Source: Halisarca cf. caerulea (lineage: Eukaryota; Porifera; Demospongiae; Chondrillida; Halisarcidae). Taken from it: 15,000 nt of DNA. The DNA lies in NCBI GenBank assembly GCA_963170055.1, contig CAUJGJ010000376.1, forward strand, positions 1,577,501-1,592,500. The letters run 5' to 3'. The notes below the pieces were generated by a model. The model was given only the letters and a program-made list of their open reading frames with translations. It searched no databases and was not told where the DNA came from. Made by a program: the position numbers and the translations under genes. Shown one piece after another: positions 8,564 to 15,000 of the stretch (position 1 is the stretch's first letter; each line of letters opens with the position of its first letter).

Positions 8564-8686
8564 GTTTGAATCCTGCAGACAGACAGAAAAGTGTGTGTTC
8601 TCTGTACTGTGATTGGCCCAACGATTATGGCTTCTGTAAACAGATGGTTTTTGTACACATGTGTAGTATCATCATGGACGTTGCTA

Positions 8687-8946
8687 CAGTGGTCTCTGTA
8701 GACAGGTGGTCTTTCTAAAAGTGTGCATTATTTGTACTGATGTGACTCTATGGCTTACCTGCAGTGGTCCCTGTAGGGAGGTGGTCTTTATACAGGTGTG
8801 CAGTATTTATACTGAGGTGCTTGTATGGCTTACCTATGTACAGTGGTCCCTGTAGACAGGTGGTCTTTATACAGGTGTGTAGTATTTATACTGAGATGCC
8901 TGTGTGGCTTATCTACAGTGGTCCCTGTAGACAGGTGTGCAGTATG
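8687..8946. repeat. 75-79-bp tandem array, about 3.4 copies
   Basis: Units start CAGTGGTCyCTGTAGACAGG at 8687, 8762, 8841 and 8916 (the last one partial). Each continues with TGGTCTTTATACAGGTGTG, AGTATTTATACTGAG, TATGGCTTACCT. The unit start is the inverted internal sequence of the MITE subfamily at 6354 and 10068 (GTGGTCTCTGTAGACAGGTGG). Confidence 0.9.
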
Positions 8947-9074
8947 TATGTAAAGGAGAATACTAGCTGTATGGGTGTATGCATGAAGGAGTATGGGGGG
9001 AACACATTGCATTGGTTTTAAGAAGTTTTGTTGTTTCTGTTAACTTGAGTCTCCGTGGCAGTTGTTCTTTGCAG

Positions 9075-9112
9075 GCTTCATGCACCCCTGGGAGCACCTC
9101 ATGCCAGTGGAA
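9075..9112 (+). CDS. NCDN: Possible short neurochondrin exon F
   Basis: A strong acceptor (GTTGTTCTTTGCAG) is followed by 38 bases that complete the phase 2 codon of exon E (GA-G, Glu). It reads LHAPLGAPHASG before a GTAAAC donor. In vertebrate neurochondrin the region after the exon E match is a short Pro/Gly-containing loop beginning with Glu-Leu, so the content and phase fit. The exon is short and poorly conserved, so chance is not excluded. If it is real, the preceding intron is about 4.3 kb and contains the antisense receptor gene. Confidence 0.4.
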
Positions 9113-9151
9113 GTAAACAGTGTTCTCTCATTTGGTGTGTCTGGTATCGCA

Positions 9152-9326
9152 GCAATGCTAACACCAAAGTGTAGCAGTGTTCTGTGGTGCAATGCTACCA
9201 CCGAAGTCTAGCAGTGTACTGTGGTGCAATGCTACCACCAAAGTGTAGCAGTGTACTGTGGTGCAATGCTACCACCAAAGTGTAGCAGTGTACTGTGGTG
9301 CAATGCTAACACCAAAGTGTAGCAGT
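9152..9326. repeat. 37-bp tandem array, about 4.7 copies
   Basis: Units GCAATGCTAmCACCAAAGTG followed by TAGCAGTGTACTGTGGT start at 9152, 9189, 9226, 9263 and 9300. They show only scattered substitutions. Confidence 0.95.
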
Positions 9327-9485
9327 GGCACTAGTCAGCCCATGACACTATCCTTTGGCATGCATGCCCAGGTCAGAGGGACCACTGGGGCAGATAGAGC
9401 AATGGCCCTAATACGTTTCGTACCAGATCTCAAAAAGTACATTGCCAATTATAGACTGCTACCATATGTGCTTTAATTTTTGTGT

Positions 9486-9680
9486 GGTTTGTATTTGTGG
9501 TATTCGTGGATTGGAAGTCATCAGTGAAAGTTTACACCTGTGAATATTTGGAGCGGGCTCTTGTGCAATGGCGAAACATGGCCGTCCACAAATATGAAAA
9601 CGCAAAAATTACTAAAAGCCAAGATCCATGTAAGTTTCAACCTGCGAAAATTGAAGTGTATATGGCGTCACAAATGGGAG
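9486..9680 (+). repeat. Dispersed repeat, copy 2 (inverted relative to copy 1)
   Basis: It matches the - strand of 213-405. The frame reads FVVFVDWKSSVKVYTCEYLE, then LVQWRNMAVHKYENAKITKS. About half the differences from copy 1 preserve or conservatively change the amino acid. The element boundaries are not clear. Confidence 0.6.
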
Positions 9681-9848
9681 GATATTGTAACCAGAAACAG
9701 GGTTGAGATGCCCCTTCACTTTTGGATAGTTTCCTTTTTTTCTACTCACTGGTGTACTCAACTGCGCCAAATCTGCTGTCCACTGACCAATTTGGGATAT
9801 ACTGTATTTGTTAATCTGATAGGTCAATGTTACGGAAATTTTTAATGT

Positions 9849-10027
9849 ACTTCCTGTCTGATTTACTTCCTGTCTGAAGTGCTACCTATTGCTGTTGTAT
9901 TCAGTAGTGTACATGAGGTAGGGAGAGAGCAAGAAGTACTTCCTATCAGAGTTACTTCCTGTCAGAAGTACTTCCTATTGCTGTTGTATTCAGTAGTGTA
10001 CATGAGGTAGGGAGAGAGAGCAAGGAC
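9849..10027. repeat. 89-bp tandem duplication
   Basis: Two adjacent copies (9849 and 9938) share ACTTCCTGTC, CCTATTGCTGTTGTATTCAG, and TAGTGTACATGAGGTAGGGA. The copies themselves contain shorter ACTTCCTrTC repeats. Confidence 0.9.
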
Positions 10028-10067
10028 TACTTAGTGTCAAAGAGTATGTAGGGTTTTTACAACCAAG

Positions 10068-10249
10068 TGCAGTGGAACCTGTCTTACAGACCACTTGTAT
10101 AGAAAGTCCACCTGTCTATAAAGACCACTGTAGGTTGGCCCATGAATCACTCAGGTAATACTAATGCACCTCTGTACAAGGACCACCTGTCTATAGAGAC
10201 CTCAATCACCTGGTCCCTTACGTGGTTTTTATAGACAGATATCACTGTA
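10068..10249. mobile_element. Pogo-like MITE, about 178 bp
   Basis: The left end is CAGTGGAACCTGTCTTACAG at 10070, flanked by TG in place of TA. The right end, inverted, is TA-CAGTGATATCTGTCTATA, reading on into AAAACCAC. Internal CTATAAAGACCAC and CTATAGAGACC pieces repeat the terminal motif. It is non-coding and the same subfamily as 6354-6527. Confidence 0.65.
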
Positions 10250-10670
10250 TTACCACCATACCGTACATACGTATCAGAGGTAGTCTGTACTGTGTATTGT
10301 ATTGTGATATTGCATGTACAGTGCGTATGTTGCCTTTTGCACTTTGCGGAGAATGTCTTGTTTTAGACAAGTTGGTCGATCACCTCATATTTACAAACCA
10401 CTCACTCTATAGTAGCCTTAGAGCTGGTCAAACGTAGTCTCGCATAATCAGACTGCAATATCGCTCCTTCATTTGGAAACTATCATGCCTCCAGTCGCCT
10501 ATGCAGGACTAGAATGAATGTGAATGTTGGAATGAACATTCACTTTACTGTATGCCTTGTAAACTGCCTTCCCAGTTTAAGTACTATCACATGAACATTT
10601 GAAAGACTTTGTGTATTATGTTCAACAAAGGTCTAACTTGGTGGAAGGGTCTAACTTGGTAGGACACCTA
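10250..10670. other. Intergenic or intron sequence, no gene seen
   Basis: It contains only a short direct repeat, GGTCTAACTTGGTrGAAGG-like, at about 10630-10662. No exon or RNA gene is recognised. Confidence 0.35.
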
Positions 10671-10856
10671 TACAGTGAGATCTCACTTATCCACACCTCA
10701 GATATCCAGCTCCTTCACCTTCCACAGTAAATTGGAACGAATCTACAATAATCCTCCTGTACACTATACTACTGCTCCCTCATTTATCCAGTTCCCTCAC
10801 TTTATCTGCAGTGTTATCCAGAATAGATGTGTACGGATAAGCGAGGTCTGACTGTA
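10671..10856. mobile_element. Pogo/Tigger-like MITE, 182 bp, intact ends
   Basis: The left end is TA-CAGTGAGATCTCACTTATC. The right end, inverted, is TA-CAGTCAGACCTCGCTTATC, so the first 20 bases of the element match at about 16 and both sides have TA. This CAGTNNRACCTCNCTTATCC pattern is very like the known termini of pogo/Tigger elements (established knowledge), which insert at TA. It is the best preserved MITE in the window and has no coding capacity. Confidence 0.75.
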
Positions 10857-11384
10857 TACTCAGAATACTTGGGAAAAACCCTGAGCATGTGCACACGGAC
10901 ACAGGACAAAACGTTCTCGCCATCTACACTTCCCACATGCAATACAGCTAGAGTGAATCTGCCAATGAGCCAAGTTCAGTAATTTCCATGGGAGGTATAC
11001 TTCACAAGTCCAAAAGTTGGTTGTGATTTGCAATTTTACTTCACAAATGGACCAGTCCTTGCTATACATTAGATTAATGGACTATGTATCTGACCAAATA
11101 TTTCTGATTGAATTTTGACAAATGCACAATCGTTCACAAAATTCACTAAAATAAAGTTCCATGAAATTTAGTATCTATACGGTAGATAGCCAACAATAGC
11201 ACAATACGTATTGTATGTGTCCAGAATAGAATGAGCAACTTGGCGTATAAGTACATGGTGGTTAAGCATAGTGGTTGACCCGATGATACTGTTGGCGCAT
11301 GTTGTTTATTGTAATAATTGCCTCCTAACATTGCAGTAGTTATGAATACAAAACATGTAAGTTCATACAAGTTCCTATAATTAT
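10857..11384. other. Sequence downstream of the second receptor gene, no gene seen
   Basis: AT-rich sequence without a convincing reading frame, exon or tandem array. Confidence 0.35.
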
Positions 11385-11390
11385 TTTATT
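11385..11390 (-). other. Probable polyadenylation signal AATAAA for receptor paralogue 2
   Basis: The + strand TTTATT reads AATAAA on the - strand, about 86 bases after the stop codon of the receptor gene at 11476. It lies in an AT-rich stretch, in a suitable place to end that transcript. Confidence 0.45.
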
Positions 11391-11475
11391 TATATAATAT
11401 GTAAAGTAATATATTAGTATGTATTATGTAATAGGCTGGAATTCTGTCCCATTTGTACCTAGTCTAGTGGTACAA

Positions 11476-12468
11476 TCATAACGAACGATATGCTAAATCA
11501 AATTCATCATTTGGATCAATTTTCTTGATATTACCAAGTCTGCTAACCATGTTGTGCCTCTTGTGACGGGTCCACCAGCTCTTAATCTCATTTCTCAAGG
11601 GTTTGAAGAAGATTAGCATCAGTATTGGCAGGGGTATGTTTGAAATGGAAGCGCTGCTGTAACCGATATAGACACCCACTCGTCCCTCTGGGCGCAGAAG
11701 GGCTGGAGTCACCTGCCCAAAAAAGTTGACACTGTTTCCTAGGAGCAAGAAGAAGACAAACTTTACCATTCTTTTTGCATAGTCCCAACTCTCTCCAGTG
11801 ATTCGCTTCTTCACATAACACCACGTAACAACTGGAGCTACGGTTGTGACAATCAGAGGAACCACACCAGCCAAGGCTATCCACGTGAACGTAAAAAACT
11901 TCCTTTGGTTTGTGTTGTAAGGTGGATCCACCACGCAGTAGAGGTTTTCCTTGTAGTAGCAATTGGCCACACTGGGTATTGTGATGTACACTGTTAGCAC
12001 AAAGGCAAGAAACCACAAAATCACTTCCGCTGTAACAAGTAAACCTATTCTAAGGAAGGTTACACCAAATTTGACAATGAGGAAAGTTACAATGGAGAAT
12101 TCAGCCACACTAGACAGCCTTGAAGATCCACCTGCAAGCCAGAACCAAAGAGTAACATGACACATGGTGATAGAAGGCTCTTCTGGTTGGGTCAGAATGA
12201 GGATAATCACGCTCAAGCTGTAAGCTGTGGACATGACAGTAGAGAGTGTGTTGGCTAGTAGTAGGTTCACAAGAATGACTCTCAGTGGACAAGCCATAGC
12301 CTTCACTCTGATCAGCACGGCCACAACAAAGACATTCAATCCACAAACTGCAACTGAGAGAAGGAGGAACGAAACCCAAAATGCAAGAGTAGGTGAAGGT
12401 AAACTTGAACTGGTACAACTTGAGTTGCTTGTGTTACTACTCATCCACTCACTGCTACAGTTAGCCAT
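11476..12468 (-). CDS. Rhodopsin-like seven-transmembrane receptor (GPCR), paralogue 2
   Basis: A single exon encodes 330 residues. The Ser/Asn-rich N-terminus carries several potential N-glycosylation sites (NCS, NTS, NSS). Helices lie at about residues 28-53 (with GLNVFVVAVL, the usual helix 1 Asn), 63-90, 103-133, 141-164, 192-219, 234-258 and 266-289. Cys103 and Cys178 (or Cys170) could form the helix 3 to loop 2 disulfide. The end of helix 3 is LIVKFG instead of DRY, and helix 7 ends IPLPILMLIFFKPLR instead of NPxxY. It shares LRVxLxNLLxANTL, KFxxFLLxGNxVNF and PxPILxxxFxKPxR with paralogue 1, so the two are related duplicates, though clearly diverged. The tail is Lys/Arg-rich then acidic, with no Cys cluster. 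The ligand and G-protein coupling are unknown. Confidence 0.88.
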   Translation of the reverse strand: MANCSSEWMSSNTSNSSCTSSSLPSPTLAFWVSFLLLSVAVCGLNVFVVAVLIRVKAMACPLRVILVNLLLANTLSTVMSTAYSLSVIILILTQPEEPSITMCHVTLWFWLAGGSSRLSSVAEFSIVTFLIVKFGVTFLRIGLLVTAEVILWFLAFVLTVYITIPSVANCYYKENLYCVVDPPYNTNQRKFFTFTWIALAGVVPLIVTTVAPVVTWCYVKKRITGESWDYAKRMVKFVFFLLLGNSVNFFGQVTPALLRPEGRVGVYIGYSSASISNIPLPILMLIFFKPLRNEIKSWWTRHKRHNMVSRLGNIKKIDPNDEFDLAYRSL

Positions 12469-12753
12469 CCTTCCACTCTTGACACTACAACTAAAACTCT
12501 ACTTTTGTTGTTACAGTAACTTTTATATGACAACTTTTCCTGTTGGTGTGGTATATATGCAGTGTGTTCCTAGTGTGATGTATAAATATCCTATTCCAAT
12601 GACAGTGTTTGAAGTATTGTTTCACCATTCAGAGATTTAACTCATTAGTTATTGTTAGTACTTGTAGTGTATAAGTGAATTATATTAGAATAATAGGGCA
12701 TTAGAGCCCTATCTTATGCATGTTTTCTTTATACTACTATGGTGTTTTAAATT

Positions 12754-12756
<3 letters not shown>
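12469..12756. other. Likely 5' flank of receptor paralogue 2
   Basis: On the - strand this is upstream of the receptor start. There are TATA-like stretches (TATATA near 12551, ATTTATA near 12583 on the - strand), but nothing decisive. A small perfect hairpin (ATAGGGC, 6-base loop, GCCCTAT) lies at 12693-12712. Confidence 0.3.

Positions 12757-12805
<49 letters not shown>
12757..12805. repeat. (TA)n microsatellite
   Basis: About 24 uninterrupted TA dinucleotides. Confidence 0.97.
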
Positions 12806-12808
<3 letters not shown>

Positions 12809-13101
12809 CATGAATTACAGTATAACATATTTGTGATGATATAATGATATGCCATACTGTTAGTTTGCATCCTTTGTATAATGTTCAGTTTCATAATTTC
12901 ATGATTTGTGCATGGGGAGATTTCAGTACCTGAAAGATTCTAAACTGAAATAGAAAATTTGTTTTTGTACTTTCAGGTATGTGTATGTATTTGGTAGTGT
13001 AATTGATGTATGCTCACTTTTATGCTTTGACTATGCATGAACACGTGACATTGGTTCATTTTCAGCTGATATTTTACCACTGAGTCCCTTCACCATACAT
13101 G
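12806..13101. other. AT-rich spacer, no gene seen
   Basis: No exon or RNA gene is supported. A TTCATTTTCAG acceptor-like site ends at 13065 but leads directly into the 27-bp array. Confidence 0.35.
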
Positions 13102-13614
13102 GCAGTGTACAGCCTCAGTCTTGCATAGGCAGTGTACAGCCTCAGTCTTCCATAGGCAGTGTACAGCCTCAGTCTTCCATAGGCAGTGTACAGCCTCAGT
13201 CTTGCATAGGCAGTGTACAGCCTCAGTCTTCCATAGGCAGTGTACAGCCTCAGTCTTGCATAGGCAGTGTACAGCCTCAGTCTTCCATAGGCAGTGTACA
13301 GCCTCAGTCTTCCATAGGCAGTGTACAGCCTCAGTCTTCCATAGGCAGTGTACAGCCTCAGTCTTGCATAGGCAGTGTACAACCTCAGTCTTGCATAGGC
13401 AGTGTACAGCCTCAGTCTTCCATAGGCAGTGTACAGCCTCAGTCTTCCATAGGCAGTGTACAGCCTCAGTCTTCCATAGGCAGTGTACAGCCTCAGTCTT
13501 CCATAGGCAGTGTACAGCCTCAGTCTTCCATAGGCAGTGTACAGCCTCAGTCTTCCATAGGCAGTGTACAGCCTCAGTCTTCCATAGGCAGTGTACAGCC
13601 TCAGTCTTGCATAG
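13102..13614. repeat. 27-bp minisatellite, exactly 19 copies
   Basis: The unit is GCAGTGTACAGCCTCAGTCT followed by TsCATAG. Copies are head to tail without spacers and nearly identical. The main variable base (G or C in TTsCATAG) runs G C C G C G C C C G G C C C C C C C G. One further change (AACCTC) is in copy 11. The unit is a multiple of three and lacks stops, so several frames are open throughout, but nothing suggests a real protein. Confidence 0.97.
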
Positions 13615-13730
13615 CCCAGACCATGCTTTCTGCTCCTTTTTATGCGATGACATCATTTTATCTTTCTGCGACAAAACAACATCATCATGATACTGAAAGG
13701 AGCAAAAAGCATAGTCTGGGCTATGCGAGA
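13605..13730. mobile_element. Inverted-repeat element at the end of the 27-bp array
   Basis: Arms at 13605-13640 and 13695-13730 are complementary at 32 of 36 positions (core ATAGCCCAGACCATGCTT, then CTGCTCC). They surround a 54-base centre. The left arm's first ten bases (TCTTGCATAG) are also the end of the last 27-bp unit, so the array abuts or overlaps the element. It is probably a small foldback transposon. The duplicated target site is not evident. Confidence 0.65.
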
Positions 13731-14109
13731 TTAACATGGCCTTTGCAGCCTATCCTCGATTCTTCCACACTTCATGATAGTACAGTACATTAAAATGAAC
13801 TGATGAAATTCCCATAAGATCAGCTTTAATTTGCTGGTCCCAAATGCATAAATCCCTGATTTGCCACCCCCCCCACATGCACCCCCCATCAGAGACCGCC
13901 CCTTTGATACACAGTCTCTATTGTATATACAGTAAGATCAGCTTTCCCAGTTGCAAGTGTACTTATATCACATGAAAGTATCCCTTTAACAGAAATCACT
14001 CCTCGTTGAAGACCATCTTAACACATCTGTAAAGGTTGTCTCTCAAAAGAGGAACTACTGGAAAGTGTACAGAACAAATGCTTACAATGTATGTACTGTA
14101 TACACTCTA
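13731..14109. other. Spacer, no gene seen
   Basis: It includes short C-runs (13867-13888) and a direct repeat AAGATCAGCTTT at about 13817 and 13933. No exon or RNA gene is recognised. Confidence 0.35.
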
Positions 14110-14881
14110 TACAGTCAAACCTCTCTACAGCAACACCACTGGTTCCACTACAGCATGCTGCTGTACAGTCAAACCTCTTTACAACAACACCACTGGTTCC
14201 ACTACAGCATGCTGCTGTACAGTCAAACCTCTCTACAACAACACCACTGGTTCCACTACAGCATGCTGCTGTACAGTGAAACCTCTTTACAACAACACCA
14301 CTGGTTCCACTACAACATGCTGCTGTACAGTCAAACCTCTCTACAGCAACACCACTGGTTCCACTACAACATGCTGCTGTACAGTCAAACCTCTCTACAG
14401 CAACACCACTGGTTCCACTACAGCATGCTGCTGTACAGTCAAACCTCTTTACAACAACACCACTGGTTCCACTACAGCATGCTGCTGTACAGTCAAACCT
14501 CTCTACAACAACACCACTGGTTCCACTACAGCATGCTGCTGTACAGTCAAACCTCTTTACAACAACACCACTGGTTCCACTACAACATGCTGCTGTACAG
14601 TCAAACCTCTCTACAGCAACACCACTGGTTCCACTACAACATGCTGCTGTACAGTCAAACCTCTCTACAACAACACCACTGGTTCCACTACAGCATGCTG
14701 CTGTACAGTCAAACCTCTCTACAACAACACCACTGGTTCCACTACAACATACTGATATAACCAAGTTGTTGTTGTAGCCAGTACATTTTGTACAGAAGCT
14801 AGTGAAGCAGTTCCCAACATGTGTGTTGTTGTAGAGAGAGTGATGTTGTAACAGGTGACTTTGTAAAGAGGTTTGACTGTA
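14110..14881. mobile_element. Pogo-like MITE expanded by an internal 54-bp satellite
   Basis: The left end is TA-CAGTCAAACCTCTCTACA. The right end, inverted, is TA-CAGTCAAACCTCTTTACA, so the first 18 bases match at 17 and both sides carry TA. The body is 12 tandem 54-bp units followed by about 120 bp containing further inverted pieces (TTGTTGTTGTAG, TGTTGTTGTAGAGAG). The total is about 770 bp with no transposase. The well-matched ends suggest a recent element. Confidence 0.75.
14111..14758. repeat. 54-bp tandem array, 12 copies, with a 270-bp higher-order repeat
   Basis: Units begin ACAGTCAAACCT every 54 bases from 14111 to 14705 and continue with AACACCACTGGTTCCACTAC and a GCTGCTGT end. Sorting the units by three variable sites gives the order a-b-c-d-e-a-b-c-d-e and two further units. 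Thus 14111-14380 and 14381-14650 are identical except for one base (G at 14278, C at 14548). Long open frames on both strands come only from the unit length being a multiple of three. Confidence 0.97.
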
Positions 14882-15000
14882 TATTTGAGAAGGATTTTAA
14901 AGGGGTGGTGGAGCAGGTGAGGCCTTTGAACCCTTCTCAACTCTGCTCCATTATCTTATGCTTATTGAACAAAAATGGTCTACAATTACAAAGTATAGCT

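Noticed and set aside
12693..12712. Perfect hairpin with 7-bp stem as a terminator or RNA gene
   Set aside because: It is too short and isolated, and such stems occur by chance in AT-rich spacer. Eukaryotic genes do not end this way.
13102..13614. CRISPR-like array of regular 27-bp repeats
   Set aside because: Repeats are directly adjacent with no unique spacers, there are no cas genes, and the context is an animal genome.
13090..13737. Open frames of up to 215 codons across the 27-bp array, including a + strand frame that could follow the acceptor-like site at 13065
   Set aside because: The unit is a multiple of three and free of stops, so several frames on both strands are open by necessity. 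No flanking sequence matches neurochondrin or another protein.
14018..14764. Open frames of about 230-248 codons on both strands over the 54-bp array
   Set aside because: 54 is a multiple of three, so a stop-free unit stays open. The sequence is better explained as transposon-derived satellite.

Overview
This is a eukaryotic, animal-type window: spliced exons of a conserved animal gene, two single-exon seven-transmembrane receptor genes, and a very large load of simple repeats, minisatellites and small inverted-repeat transposons. There is no bacterial-style gene packing. The receptors resemble animal rhodopsin-like GPCRs but have lost the usual DRY and NPxxY motifs, and no close vertebrate or arthropod family is recognisable. 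A non-bilaterian animal, most likely a sponge, is my best guess, but that is inference and only moderately confident.

Layout. On the + strand, exons at 43-139, 1683-1795, 2051-2185 and 4570-4733 encode consecutive parts of neurochondrin (NCDN). Their splice phases fit and the order follows the vertebrate protein. A proline-rich linker exon (4341-4406) and a very short exon (9075-9112) are less certain. The 5' exons lie before the window. The exons for the C-terminal third are not visible and probably lie beyond 15000, unless the gene is truncated. The introns hold long TG/CA tracts (1796-1980, 3184-3600, 3991-4216, 4760-5268, 5610-5757), one of which begins exactly at a 5' splice site. They also hold a roughly 0.5 kb direct duplication (5004-5583 and 5758-6184).

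On the - strand lie two related intronless GPCR genes, 7809-6820 (329 aa) and 12468-11476 (330 aa). The first sits inside an NCDN intron if the 9075 exon is real. A candidate first exon of another - strand transcript (8057-7959) lies just upstream of it.

The remaining DNA is mostly repeats. At least six short elements have termini of the general form TA-CAGTNNRACCT..., arranged as inverted repeats with TA flanks, like pogo/Tigger-type (Tc1/mariner) non-autonomous elements. Two of them (2224-2618 and 14110-14881) carry internal tandem arrays of a 54-bp unit that starts with the terminal repeat itself. The two 54-bp units appear homologous, and the second array has a 5-unit (270-bp) higher-order repeat. 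Other arrays have periods of 27 bp (19 copies, 13102-13614, running into an inverted repeat), 37 bp, 75-79 bp, 84 bp and 89 bp.

I see no bacterial-type defence system, CRISPR array, rRNA or tRNA. The most unusual content is the transposon-terminus-derived satellites, the nested antisense receptor gene and the divergent receptor pair.
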